This document shows positions 49,100 through 62,237 of a stretch of 64,000 nucleotides of DNA, piece by piece. The position numbers and the translations under genes were made by a program. The stretch's first letter is position 1, and each line of letters begins with the position of its first letter. Location: positions 144,863,699 to 144,927,698 of the forward strand of contig NC_092050.1 of the NCBI RefSeq assembly GCF_003086295.3, given 5' to 3'. The notes beneath the pieces were generated by a model. That model saw only the letters and a program-made list of their open reading frames with translations, did not search any database and was not told the origin of the DNA. The stretch is from Arachis hypogaea. Its lineage: Eukaryota; Streptophyta; Magnoliopsida; Fabales; Fabaceae.

Positions 49100-51208
49100 A
49101 ATCAAATAAGTTATATAAAAATATAAAAAATTAGTTATCACAGTTAACTATTATTAAGAATATATATTCGATGTTCATAGAAAAAAATTGGCTATATGTT
49201 GTTGTAAAAATGTTTAATTATACTATCATAACAGATTTATGTATTTTATTATTGAATGTTTGATTATTCTAAAAGTTAATTATTTTGTGAAAAATACGTA
49301 AAATAACATATATTTGTATGTATGAGATTACTTATTAAAGTTTTTTTTTTTTGCTGATTTTAATTTTGTGTTCATTGAATATATTTTTACAGAAAAATAG
49401 TATTTGTGATTGATTGGAGACTATTTCACCTTATTAAGAATAATGATTCTGATGAATATACATACAGTTTCGGATTCTATTATTTTAATGTATTATATGT
49501 TAATATATTGTTCTTCATCACTATGGCGTATGTTATTGTTATCCATTGGTTTATCATGATCAAATTCTAATCAAAATCTTTGAATGTGGAAATGTCATAT
49601 ACAGGGTAAGCCACAGTACATGCTCAAATGGTTAGTGCTTATGATTATTTTTAATGCTCTTTTCTTCGATTTTATTAACTGATATTGTTATTGTTTATTG
49701 CTTTTGATGACTAACATTATCAAATGGATATTTCAATTATGTATATTGTGAAATATAAATAGGGCAGGATGGAAGGACGTATCAAACACTTGGGAGCCTC
49801 AGGAGAGCCTCCATCATATGCGTGATTACGTTAATGACTTTGATGCCAGGTATGGTGAAAAAGAAATCCAGTATATATCAAATATATTTCAATTCAATGT
49901 GATTTAAGCAACGTTAATTGAGTAATTATTTAAAGATTTTCGACTATTATTTTTAGGTGAAAATATCTTCGTGTGAATAATCATATTTAATTAAATAATT
50001 ATAAATGAGTTTTTGTGTTCTTGAAGAATAAAATCAAGAATTCGTGAGAATCTCAAGAAGAGGAACAAGCATCACAACACTCCTACACAGAAATTGTCAT
50101 CGCGTCCTTTTATTGCAAATCCATCTCCTCTTTTTTCTGACTCAGAAGAGGAGTCATCAGAAGAGGAGGAGGACAATGAAGAGGAAGAGGAAGAGGAGAA
50201 GGAAGAGAAAGAAGGAAAAACAAAGGATGATAAAGAAGACTCTGATTATGATGTGAATGTTAAAGTCTCCCCTGGTGTTAGACGACCAATTGCAAGGTAC
50301 TCCCTTCATTCCATCGAGTTTTTATCTGTGTCATTATTCTAACAACACTATCCACGAGTAAAAGGATATTATGAAATCCTACATGGAATGAATCCACGTT
50401 CAATTTTGTTTTTAAATAATATATAGCATAAGTTTTGATATTTTGATAATTTTATTTCTGCAAATTGGTCATAATAAGTAAATCATATCTCTAAGTGAAA
50501 AACTTTATAAGGTATAATTTGTAGTAATTTATACGCTTGTATTAATAACTAAGCAATATCTGTGACTAGTCAAAGATTTTTAATTTTTAATTTCTATTGA
50601 TAGAAGCTTTGATTAATTTAAAATTCTTAGAGGTAGTGATGACTTCAACTGAAATTTGATTTAATTTAACACTCTCTCTCTTGAATCAAATTCGTAGAAT
50701 TAAGTATTTTGAGCATTTTTTAATTTGTAAAATAGTTAAATTTTCAAAAGTTTTGTGAAGATATCTACAATTTGTTCTTGAGTTGGACAATAAGAAGCAA
50801 TAACAAAGTAAATGCTCTATCAAAGTTTGTGTACTCTTTATGAAACTAAACTATGTTGCCTCATTGAAAAATCATTAAAATTATACAAAACATGTATTAA
50901 ATTTGCCATGATTAGTGTTGATAAATATGACTAATAATTATATCTTGGAAACAAAAATGTGAAGAACTTGCAAGAATGTGAAGAACAAGAGTCACCAACC
51001 TTCAAGTGTTGATAATCATGTGCGTGTGTCTTCTGAGGAAGAAGATTCTGAGAAAGAAGATTGTAATGTCAATATTGCCCCTACTCCTCTTCGAACCCCG
51101 AATCGTAGACCATCACATGATGATGGCAAGCAAGACAATGCTCAATCAGATTCTGAAGAGCATATTCTTGCCAATCCTCAAATTGTCCTTTTTGCTGATC
51201 CAATTTAA
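48910..51208 (+). CDS. Small LHP1-like chromodomain protein, copy 4
   Basis: Five exons: 48910-48981, 49605-49630, 49763-49849, 50027-50296, 50965-51208; 232 aa, all splice sites GT-AG, no lesion seen. The chromodomain covers about residues 12-62 with Tyr12, Trp33 and Trp36 and the motif NTWEPQESL; the Pro after NTWE is the usual residue in chromodomains and is Thr in the other copies. The acidic tract follows (EEESSEEEEDNEEEEEEEK), then VRRPIAR and the C-terminal exon (KNKSHQPSS ... ILANPQIVLFADPI). Intron 1 has gained its own (TC)n(TA)n repeat. It is the copy nearest the intact kinase and converges on it, with about 1.5 kb between stop codons. No chromoshadow domain. Confidence 0.83.
49016..49096. 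repeat. (TC)n(TA)n microsatellite in intron 1 of copy 4
   Basis: About 12 TC then 27 TA repeats. Copy 2 has only a short TA run at this position (~32411) and copies 1 and 3 almost none. Confidence 0.93.
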
Positions 51209-51890
51209 GAAGGAGGAGGAGATGTTAGTGTGGATTTGATGCAAGCTTTGATAAAAATTACCAATTCAAACTTATATTATTGGTGATGTCTATTACTTTG
51301 TTTGTTTGATGGGAATAAATTATAGTAGTTGTGGAATAATTTAGTAGTTCTTGGTATGAAATGAATAATTAAACATTTTATTCATGTTTTGGACATGGAT
51401 TGGAGATGATTATAATAACTTGTTCGTATCTCTTATGAATTTCCTTGCATATTTAATTTTTGTGTATTACCACTGTTTTGCTTGGTGATTCTTAGATGGA
51501 AAAGAAAAAAACAAAATATAGAATTTGTGTTGTTTAGTGTTTCTGAGTGATACTTGTTAGAAAAACAAAGTAACAAGACATAATAATCATAGACAAATTA
51601 AAAATGCATGCCAAGGCTATTGTGACAGAATTACATATACTGTCATTTTATCTTATTTATTTTTTATTTTTTTAATAGGTTGATTGAGTGTCCAGGGAAC
51701 AAAAAAGTTGTGTATAGTTACTGTCCACATCTATGTCTATGTCTATGATAGATATGAATACCTTGACAAATATTTACTATTTATTTAGTGAGATACAAAA
51801 TTTGAAAGAACATTATAGAAAATACATGTATCTAATGTATTATTAGAGATTAAACATGAGACATAAAGTTTTATTATAATTTTGTTGCTT

Positions 51891-52077
51891 CAACCTAGTT
51901 GGATTGATCTAATAGTTAGCTCACTACTTCACTTTAGCAACTGTCAGGGGATGGAATCCTGCCTTGTACACGCAGCAATGTATTGGCCAATAACAAACTC
52001 TTAAATAAACTTTCGATCTGTGATGAATTATTCCTTAATCTGCCGGGTTAGGAGATACCGTGAGAAACTAAAAAATA
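51891..52077 (+). mobile_element. SINE, copy in unit 4
   Basis: 187 bp, flanked by ATTTTGTTGCTT (51879-51890) and ATTTTGTTGGTT (52078-52089). The last shares the GGTT variant with unit 2. Confidence 0.8.
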
Positions 52078-52689
52078 ATTTTGTTGGTTCAAAATAAAAC
52101 AAGCAACAAAAGCTAAACTCATGGTTTCACATCACATGACACAATACTTTACAGAGTCTATCACTACTCTTATATTAAAACAGAGACAAACTATTCATCA
52201 ATACTGCCACTCTTAAATAACACTCAGCTATAAACCAAAACTTATCACCTCCCTAACAAGACAAAAGTCACCGATCAAAAAAGGTTAACTCATCAACAAC
52301 AAGTCTTTAACAGATATAGATGCAAGATATACAAAAAAAATTAATTTAAACATTATACACCTCTTTCAAGATCCAACTCGGCTTAAAACAAATTTACCAA
52401 TCCATAATATGCAGTGTAGTTATGGTTGACTATTTTAGGGCTTCTTCAATGAAATGTCATGAAAGTTATCTAGTAATATATATATATAATATATATAGAG
52501 AAACTAATTAATAATGCACACTAGTAGCATGTAAATAATAAAAGATCCTCTGCTACAATAATCATGCCATGAATATTTGACTACAAAAGTGATACTATAT
52601 TTTCAAGAGTAGTGATCAAATTCCTGACCACATAATTAAAAAAAGAGGTGAATTATTAACATGTTAAAAAAAACTTATCTATGATTATA

Positions 52690-55484
52690 TTAATCAGTAG
52701 GGGAAAATGAATCATCGGTGCTAGAAGTTGCACAATATTCCGCTTTGGTTTGAGTTGGGGAAAAGTTGAAAGGCTTAGGTGGACTTTGCAACAAATCAAT
52801 GCTTCCTTCAAGCATTTCAATGACTCTACTCATTGGAGGTCTTTCTGATGGAATTGTTTGAATGCACCACAACCCTACAATGATCATTTTTCTCACTATC
52901 TTACCTTCCTCATTGCTCATAGTAGCACCTTGCCATGCCACACTACTCTTGTCACTTTCAATATGCTTGTATATCCAATGTGGAAAATACAACTCACTAG
53001 AATGACTAGTTACCTCAGCATTTGTGTTATTATGCTTCCCTCCAACCATTTCTAGAATCATCATTCCGTAACTATATACATCAGATTTATGCGATACTCC
53101 ACCAAAATGTCTGTTCCATACTTCTGGAGCTATGTACCCTATTGTCCCTCTAGCATCCAACATTGTGACAATGCTATGTGTCTTTGAGCAGAGCTTAGCC
53201 AACCCGAAATCCGAGATTTTAGGGTTAAAGTTCTTGTCTAGGAGGATGTTGTTTGGTTTTATGTCGAAATGGAGAATCCTCGTGTTGCAACCTCGGTGCA
53301 AGTATTCTAGCCCTCGAGCTATCCCTTTTGCAATCCGGTGTAGCCTTTCCCAACTCAAAGGTGGATTGGTTACAGGATCATTGTTATGTATATACTTTTC
53401 AAGCGATCCATTTGGCATGTATTCATAGACAAGAGCTTTTTTCTTGTTACCTTTGAGACAAAATCCGAGCAATGCAACAATGTTTACATGAGATGTTTTA
53501 CTAATACTCATGACCTCATTGATGAACTCCTCACCATTCCCTTTGGAAGCTTTGAGAAGCTTTACAGCCACAGGACCACCATTGTTAAGGAATCCTTTAT
53601 ATACTTCTCCATAACCACCTTCCCCGAGTTTCGACTCGAAAGAATTGGTCATCTTCTTGATATCTGAATAAGTGTATCTTTTTATGGATATGGGTCCATG
53701 AGTCTTCATGAAGGCCTCAATATCTTGGTCGTTATTGCTGATCTTCAAAATTTCTGGCATGATTGGTGATAGTTTGTGTCTAAAAATGTAAAGTATGATG
53801 CATGTTATAGGTAATACTCCAATTCCTGCAGCTATTAAACCTGTATGCAGAGATAGAAACCCAATAAGATGAATAATCAAGATTCTACATTTGGATTATA
53901 ATCCAATATGAACTGTGATGTTGTAATTAATAGGGATTAGATTATGTGATTTAACTTTGGACTTAAATTATGTATGACAAAGGATATAATCAATGACATA
54001 AAGTAGCAAGGTAAAGAAAACTCTCATCTTGTAAAACTCTTTATTTATCTTCCATTGTGAAACCTTTTAATGACATTTAATGAACAATTTAGATTATTAT
54101 TGTGAGAAAGAAGAGAATAATAGAAAAAATAGTCGTATGGCACACTATACCTATAATTAATTTCGACAACCTGCTCTTGCTTTCCCCTGCTATTGAAACA
54201 GAACACAGTCAATAATAAATAAAAGTTAAATTGAATTAAAATTTCAAACTATTGGCAAAATTAAAAACATGAAATCAACCAGGTCAAAAAAAATAACCAT
54301 TATTCCTACCCTACAATTACATATAACCACATGCATACACATACCATATAATTATGTGCCTATTTTTCTCATAAATTAAATATAAACAATTTTTTTTAAA
54401 ATAAAATAAAATAAGGAAAAAAATGCAACCTAATTACCTAACAAATGACTAAGACGCCTGTATAACATAAATAGTAACTTGATGAAACATCATAAACTAA
54501 AACTTCTTTAATACTAAATTTTGAATAATATTATTTGAATGAAAACTCACTTGCAATTGTCTTCATGTGAAGTTGCTAATTGAGAACTGTTAGATGATTT
54601 GACATATTTAACTGAATTATTATCTAACAGTAGTTTTCATCAGCTATTAATTTCACACGAAAAAATGTGTATGAAATAGAAATATGGAAAGAAATTTTGA
54701 TACCTCGACAATTGTCGGTCCTCACAGTACCATCCTTGCAGAAACACAAGATCTGTTTGTTAGTACTACTGTATCCACAATATCCCTCAGAAGCCTCACA
54801 CTCTTTGCAAGTCTGTTCAGTTTCCCATTCAAGCACAAACCCTTCATTCATAGCCCTACCAAACTCACTCACCAAACCATATTCACCACCATTACTACTA
54901 ATTTCATCCTTCATCACTGTCACATCAACATTCTCCTCACACCTCTCTGACCAATCAAAACCCTTGCTCTCATTCCCCTTCAAGAACACAAAAGACTCTT
55001 TTGACCCTTGCCTCAAACAACTTATATCAGGAACATTAGAAGGGTGTGAAGTAGTAGAAGTAGAACAGTTATAGTAAAAGCTAAGGTTCAAGTTCAATGA
55101 AGAATGAGAAAGAGGTAAGTTCCCTATTGGAAAACCATGAAGTGCCCTTGGACATGTTTGGTTTGTGGTGTCGAAATCAATAAGCTTAATGCTATGGTTA
55201 TCATAGTCTATGTGCTTAACATAATAGTATAAACCTGGTGGTGGAGAGAAAATGGTGTTGCCATCGTCTAAGCATATTAAACCGAATTCTGGGTAGCCAC
55301 AATATTCTTGAGGGGGAGAACCATGTGAGAGCCAAAAAGGGTAACTTATGTTAGGTCCATTGGGGCAAGATTTTGTGCCACAAAGTGTTGAAGATGAAGT
55401 GGTGTTGATGATGTTGTTGCCTAAGGAACTATGGAACAACAATGGGAACAGAACTAAGAGGAAGAACAATGCAAGTTTCAACAT
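52690..55484 (-). CDS. LRK10L: LRK10L-type receptor-like protein kinase
   Basis: Three exons: 55484-54704, 54186-54151 and 53840-52690; phases fit and give 655 aa. Signal peptide at residues 1-22 (LALFFLLVLFPLLF). A cysteine-rich extracellular part follows: a GUB_WAK galacturonan-binding-like domain (CGTKSCPNGPNISYPFWL) and a WAK-associated C-terminal domain (CKECEASEGYCGY..CFCKDG). A single membrane helix lies at about 273-295. The Ser/Thr kinase domain is about 335-630 with GEGGYGEVYKG, VAVKLL (ATP-binding Lys), HFDIKPNNILLD, DFGLAKL and GTIGYIAPE. The Arg before the catalytic Asp is Phe, so it is a non-RD kinase, usual for this family. It acts at the plasma membrane; relatives are linked to pathogen and abscisic-acid signalling. 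No lesion is seen. A TATA-like TATAATAATT lies ~95 bases upstream (55584-55575). Its last 50 codons are copied four times in the array. Confidence 0.92.
53841..54703 (-). other. Introns of the LRK10L gene
   Basis: Two introns (54703-54187 and 54150-53841) around the 36-nt middle exon, which encodes G-E-S-K-S-R-L-S-K-L-I-I just before the membrane helix. AT-rich, nothing else seen. Confidence 0.75.
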
Positions 55485-57335
55485 TAGGGAAAAAATGTTA
55501 TGTGGTGTTTGAATTTGGTTAGAGATTGATCACAGTTTGAACTCATTTAAGGAACGGAAAGTGTAGGGAATTGGAATTATTATACTAGAGCATGCGTGAC
55601 GCTAAAGGAATTAAGGAAGTGACTTATTTTCTTGGGGTTGAACTTGGCATATAAGTCATGATGACTTAGTCTTAAGAAAATTAAATGGCTTCAAACTTTA
55701 GTTCTCACTTGTTGAATATTAGTGAAATTTCGTTTAGAAAATTAAATAAGGGTATGAATTGCATATACTTATCACTTTTTGAATTGACGATGGATATTGG
55801 AGAGTCAATTTCTAACTTATTATATTAATTACTTTGACTTATTTAAGCTGCATGATTAAAGGACAACCTTTGTAAATGTTCCTTTAGAAGTAAAACGTAA
55901 TAACTATTCTATTTTAACTATCCAGTATATTAGTTAGTCTAGTTACTCATAGGTCATAACTATACATGGTATACGAGAAGATTAAGATTTTCAAATACAA
56001 AGCAATTTATTATCATGAATATATTTAAACAAAAATAATATTTGCCTTCAAAATCAAGTATAATATATTTATGTATAAATACATATATAATTTAACTTAT
56101 TTTTAGTGTGTATTTTATATTTTTATATATATTTTATATTAATAACTAATTTTAGTAGCTAATTTTGATATACACTTAGTATAGTTGATATTTAAAATAT
56201 TTTTAATTAAATTGTTGTTTATAATTCTTTTTTCCTATTCATGCTCTGTATTTTTTTATTATTCTTTCAATTCGCATCTTGCGTTATATATATATTAAGA
56301 GAAATAATGATTGTACAATATTTTAGATCTTTTAGCTTTTACAGTGGGATGATTGATAAAATGAGAGGTTAATAACGGTTAAATTTATAATTCTCATATG
56401 TAAATTTTACTATCTTAAAGTAATTAATTCCTTACTTCAAACAATTAAGCACGTGCAATGTTTCTAGTGTTGCAGAGCTTGGCGACAGAGGAGGTGAAAT
56501 GCCGGAGCCAAACCCAGGTGGTGGTGCAGCATGGAAGAAAATAGAAAAAAAAGCAGGATGAAACAAATAGTGAAAAAGAGAAAGTTATGTTATGGGAGAA
56601 GAGGAAGAAAGAAGAAGAAGAAGAAAAAAAAAAAAAAAAAAAAAAGAGAGAGATACGAGGAGGAGAAAACAACTGAGAATGAAAGTGAGGAGTGAATAAA
56701 TTAGGGATTTAGGTTTTTTAGGTTAAAGGGTATTTTAGGTTTAAATACAATTTTAAATTGATAATTGTGTTGAATGTTAAGTTTTATTAGTATAAAGTAC
56801 ATATATTAGAAATATTAAATTTCAAATTTATATTTATTTAATAAACCGATTCAATTATGATTAAACTACAATTAAATCATTAAACCTTTAAATTAGTCTC
56901 TTGATCGATTCATCAGTAACTGATCTAATTCTTAGACCCTTCACAATGAATTTAACATTACCATACCAATCCATCCAAAAACTAAATCCAGAAAAATCAG
57001 ACATTAGGGAGTCTGTTACGTTACAATAGATATCATATTCCATGATCAACATTAATGGCATAATAACAGAAGCAACTCTAATTTAACTAATAATAATGGG
57101 CATAGCACATAACCCTAATTTGACTCTTCCAATCCTTGCCTCTATTTACAACGCAAAGTCAACTAGTTGACTAAATTGTCATCTTATATTATACTCTATA
57201 TATTATTGTTGGACACAGTATTTAGGGGCACCCTACCTACAAACATGTGTTACAAAGTGTCTTATACATGATTGTAAGTAGCATGCCTACACATACATAT
57301 ATACTGTACATTGTGTGTAGGAATTTTTGTTACTC
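55485..57335. other. Intergenic, LRK10L promoter side and CBP60 3' side
   Basis: No gene seen. AT-rich, with a short Lys/Glu-type low-complexity tract (A-run 56612-56645 amid GAAGAAG) that produces a spurious Phe-rich minus ORF at 56445-56672. A GCACGTGC G-box palindrome lies at 56449-56456; its target is unclear. Confidence 0.6.
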
Positions 57336-60300
57336 CTAAATATGTCTCCTTGGAGCCTCGTCAATGACACAACCTGAAGTGGGTGTTATATCACCGTCCG
57401 ATTGAGATCCTGATGAAAATCCATAGGGAAATCCATTGGTGAATGATGCTGTGGTGTATCCTGGGTTACTATTATTCAGGGACCACTCCATGGACCCCAT
57501 TATTAGTGCACTATTATCATTGTTGTTATTACTTGGTACATAGCTGGCAGTAGATTTGTCACCATAATAATCGTTGCTATCATATGTTACCACCGAACCT
57601 GGATGATTATTTTGATATTGCTCCATATTTGCATCACCTATTTATTATATAAAATTCAATTAAATAATGGAATTACTATCTTATCTTTAACTAACTTAAT
57701 TAGCCTGTTCATATTCATTTGTATGAAATTATAATTAATGTTGCATACCTTGGGTTAACAAAGCAATGTTATCATTCAAAACCCCATCAAATTCCTCCAA
57801 GTTTTGCCATTTAGCGTATGCTTCTCTCACCAACTTCTCTATATAAGTCTGAAATTATAGACAATATAATAAAAATAATTATTAGAGATAAAATTATTTA
57901 TATATTTTTTTATTATTTTAAATTTTTAAAAAAGTAATTTCATGTCATGATATCATGACAAAAAAAAATTATGCAAAATTTACAAAAATTATAAAAAAAA
58001 ATCCTCTAACATAAAAAACGTGTTAAAAATATAACATTCATGTGTTGCTTACCCTATTCAAATTGGTAAGCTCTTTGGTAGGAAATGTGTGGCCATTGAC
58101 ATCAGCTTTAATTAATTGGCAAATTGGATTAAGAAAAAGAGTGAAATGAGGGCCACGGTAGATGTAGATCTTGCTTCCCATTTCACAAGTCTTTGCATGC
58201 TTGATTGTCACTTCCCACATTTTATCTGACATCCCAATGCCCAAAATCTACTTCCAAATATCATAAAAGTAAAACAACAAAAATTAAATAATTATTATTT
58301 TTGTTTAATTAATATATAATTATTATTTCACATAATAATATAGCCTATTTAAGATTAGGATGTATGGTGCTATATATAATACTCAAGTACCTTTCTTAGC
58401 CTATGAGGATCAATAACTGATAGTTTGAGAAAGTCTTGAACAGTTTTGATCCCTTCTGAGCTCAATTTTTTGTGGAAAGCTCCATCTTTTCCAATCTTTT
58501 CTAGCCGCCACACTTCGTCATTTAGCATTGGTGGATGATGTTTTTTATACACTTCAAATTAAATATATAAAAACAAAGAAAAAGAAATATGGTATTTAGC
58601 ACATATATAGTCGCATGAATATTGAATAATTAATAAAGAACAATAATAAATGTTTAGGTGCAACTTTAAAATTTATCAACTTAGCTAGCATTAATAGTCA
58701 ATGCTATACATAAGATTAAAGAATGTTCTCCCCTTGCTAAAAATGTGAACCCTAAAACAAGTCAATGCAAGAACAATTATTAAATTACCACTAGCTACTT
58801 GCTTGGCTTTGTATATTTCATTCATAAATGACAAGTTGGCGAGTAATAGGAGTAGAATTTGCATAAAATACAATATACAGAAACATAAAAGTATTGATAA
58901 TTAGGTATCTACCTAACTTATTAATTTATCATCATTAAAATGTTTGTTAAAAAAAAGTGGTCAAATATTTTAATATCTAATTTAATTTGATGTATATTTA
59001 TAAGTGTTTTAGAAGGTATATATATGTACAAATATAATGTTACTCTATACTGGGTCAGAGTTTATATATGTTGCATCAATATCATGTGGGTTATTTTAAT
59101 TTCACATCATAGGTGGTTGCATTGGTGGGACCTTAGCATCTATGTTCATGATGGACATGGACATGGTTCTTAGCTGTATAAATATATTGACCAACCATCA
59201 CTTTCCACTTCATAGTTTACAATCACCATAAAAGAATGTACAAACAAAAGAGAAAAGAAAAAGTAAAAAAGATGCATTATATTATGTAATATGATCATTG
59301 ATGGATCATGGCTATCACACTAGCTTTCTACAAAGGGTGAAAAGGATGCACCCTTGCAACTTGGGCTACTACCAATGCAAGTGTTTAATACTACTGCATA
59401 AAGTGTGACAATAATAAATTTGGAATCAAAGATAAGGTTAGATAATCAATTTTTTTTGGTTAATAACAGTTACTCTTTTTAAAATTATGTTATTTATTTT
59501 AAATTTTAAATTTTAAAATTAAATCATAAATCTTTATTATTAAATTCTAAATTATAAACTTAAATACTAAAATTAACTAATATTAACTAACTAAAAATTA
59601 ACTTTTTTATATTTTTCGTAATATAATCCAACACGAGTTAAATTTGTATGTACTCTTTCAAACCAGCAAATTATTAATAGACTTTAATTACTATACCCTA
59701 AATTTTATATAACTTCAACTGCATACAGAAAATATGTTGGATTACTAGGCACATGCATGTAACATCAAAATTAATTTACTTTGTATTTTTCTGTTGCATG
59801 GAGACAATAGTAATCAATAACTACTACTTTTCTTCCATATTAGTTTTTTTTTTTTTTTTTTTTGGTGACTCCATATTAGTTTTATTTGAAAAGTCTAAGA
59901 ATATCTAAATATTTTTAATATTGTGTTATCAATAATCACCAGAACGTTTCTTCGAGTAACAACAAAAGCTATTGACTCGAGAGACTTATATTTTAAGAAA
60001 ACTAGACTTCCATGTTGATTATTAGTTATCAACAACCTATCTAATATGTCTATTATTTAAACAAAAGCATAGTTGTATTTATCAGCTAATTATTTATACC
60101 GATAGTTGTTATATATCAACTACAAATATATATTGAAAAATGAAGTTGAAACAACGGTCAATGCTGATAAAAGATCACATATATCTACATTAATATCTAC
60201 CATGTGAGATTGAGAGGGACTTATGCACTCATCTATCATTTAATGGAACAATATAATAATAATGATAGTTCTTAAACACCAACTAAATTTGCTATTCTCA

Positions 60301-61929
60301 GGAAACATAATTTTTTTTTATTATTTATTTTAAACCCCTCAATAAGCTTGCAAATGTATATATGCTTAATTTAGTTATAACGTTTTTCTTTGTTATCCAC
60401 TTTCAAATTTTTATTATACCGAAAATTTAACTAATTAAATTTAAAATTGTTTCTTAGTATGTTTTTTAATAAAAACATAAAATGAGATCCATAAGTCATT
60501 ATGATATATAGAATCAAATTTAATCCCTTCAAGTTATAGTTTTTATAATTTTTTTAATAATTAACTTATAATTTTTTTTATATATTATATTATAAAACAT
60601 ATAATCAAGACAGATAGAATTTAATTAGCATTAGAGAAGAAAAATAAAAATGAACGTGGCTAATATTTGTTGATAGTAAAATGATAAATATATGAAGTTG
60701 AGAAAACTTACATTCTCCACGGTGATCCTTGACAACAAAAGCTTCAGTAATGCCTTCTCGAATTGCAAGAGCATGGTGGTTAGTCCCCGGAGCCACCCTA
60801 ACGGCAACCCGGAACTTCCGGCTGCGAATCCAGCTACTATTATCGGTGAACTCAATGTCCCCAGTTGGTGCAATGCCATCCCTCATGGTGAGGTTCAACT
60901 CTCCGGCAAGCAAAGGTCTCTTGCCAGTTCTCTCCTTCACTATGCGGCTATTGAATTCTTCACTACTCCAACCACAAGAAGACGAAGAAGATGAAGAAGA
61001 GTTGTCATTATCAGAAAGAGGGAAATCGCCGTCGAGGACGAGGAGTTCCAGCTTGATTGGGTGTGGGAGGCTTGTTGGAACCATCTGGCCACTGCTCTTG
61101 TCCATCAGAAGTATGCTTATAGGGTTGCCTTCGACGTCGAGGATTCGGCTTCCGGTGAAGATTGGAAGGGATAGCCTCTTGCTGAAGACCAGTTGCAAGG
61201 TTGATGATGGTTGATCATCGTCAAATGCTTTGATTCTCAATGATGGTGTCCTTGTTAAGGACCTTGACGACGAAGAACAAGAACACCATTGCCTCATCGC
61301 TCTATCAACCTCTTCACTCACCTGGCAATAATAGTTAAGTATCTAGGTTATCAAATTTGCGAGTTAATTAAAAAAAATGTGAAAATTTAGGTGCAGTTAA
61401 TTGAGGTTGATAATTGATAGTTGAGAGTTATTAGATAAAAATTTAGCCAAATTAAACTAAACGATTCTCAATTATCAATTTTACGTAAAATAATTTTTAA
61501 AAAATATATATATATGCACGATTTTGTTTATAATTTTTTGTTCATCTTTTATTTTTAATATTAAAAATAATCGATAATATATAAAAAGACACACAAACAA
61601 AATATCATTTTTCGTTTAGTTCAAAACTCTTACCACTCTCTTGAGCACAGGTTCCAAGGCTACTGAAAACAAGTTTTGCAAGTTTTTCATTGTAACAACT
61701 TCGGTTATTACCCTGTCAAATAAGATATAGTTAGACAAAAACTAATTAGTAAGTACGAAAATAAATAATAATTATATAACCCTAGGTAGAAATTAGAAAA
61801 GAAAAGAAGCTAATTAAGTAGTAATAATACATACGAAGCCAAAGTAGGTCTATTAGATCTAAACCGTTTGTCGTTTGGCTTATCTTGGTCTCGATCATCA
61901 GAATCATCCAAAAACCTTTTCGCCGCCAT
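57336..61929 (-). CDS. CBP60: CBP60-family calmodulin-binding transcription factor
   Basis: Seven exons: 61929-61835, 61712-61634, 61321-60712, 58551-58391, 58247-58053, 57848-57749, 57637-57336; phases fit throughout, 513 aa. Start [12 protein letters not shown]. The basic N-terminus [18 protein letters not shown] is typical of CBP60 proteins. The calmodulin-binding-protein-60-like DNA-binding core runs from about 75 to 335 ([69 protein letters not shown]). The C-terminal part covers [17 protein letters not shown] and [13 protein letters not shown], followed by a Ser/Asn/Gly-rich tail. CBP60 proteins are nuclear; CBP60g and SARD1 drive salicylic-acid synthesis genes, while CBP60a is a repressor. 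Which clade this is cannot be settled here. Intron 3 is long (2.2 kb). No lesion seen. Confidence 0.92.
58552..60711 (-). other. Long intron 3 of CBP60
   Basis: 2160 bp, AT-rich, no coding sequence supported; the small ORF at 58691-58873 is spurious. It carries a tiny poly(T) insertion with a target-site duplication at 59836-59885. Confidence 0.75.
59850..59871 (-). mobile_element. Minute retroposed poly(A) insertion
   Basis: A run of T followed by GGTGAC, flanked by direct repeats TCCATATTAGTTTT (59836-59849 and 59872-59885). Read on the minus strand it is GTCACC plus poly(A) with a 14-bp target-site duplication, as left by a severely 5'-truncated SINE or LINE. Confidence 0.5.
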
Positions 61930-62043
61930 TTTTTCTTTTCCTTTTCTGAAGAGTTTTAGTACCAAAGAGAGGTTTTCAGGAATGAAGGAAGGAATTGAAG
62001 GAGCAAGTGCAATTGCAAGAAGAGGGGTAACCGTATGACTTGG

Positions 62044-62051
62044 CTTTTATA
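62044..62051 (-). promoter_or_regulatory. TATA box of CBP60
   Basis: TATAAAAG on the minus strand, 115-122 bases upstream of the ATG at 61929. A TA-rich run (62061-62074) lies just upstream. Confidence 0.65.
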
Positions 62052-62237
62052 CCCAAAGTTATATATATACTATAGTATTATTACATTTCATAAATATAAT
62101 AAGAATCTAACATATAATATAAGGAAGGTTCTTGGAACGGTGAAGGAAATAATAGCGAAGCGAGTAAATAGAATGATAGATAGATAGAGCAAATGAAAAG
62201 AAACAGCGCGCGATGAGTATCATATGATGTAACGACT

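Larger units (their letters stand above)
47951..52840. repeat. Tandem unit 4, joined to the complete kinase
   Basis: 4890 bp. The right boundary is the same GGAGGT position, but here the kinase reading frame continues (CTTTCTGATGG...), so this unit shows the ancestral arrangement of gene order. Confidence 0.9.

Noticed and set aside
53200..53260. HFD in place of HRD in the kinase catalytic loop as sign of a dead kinase
   Set aside because: The catalytic Asp and Lys are present; non-RD HFD is normal for LRK10L kinases.
56445..56672. Phe/Ser-rich minus ORF
   Set aside because: Low-complexity A-run and GAAGAAG tract on the other strand; no domain.
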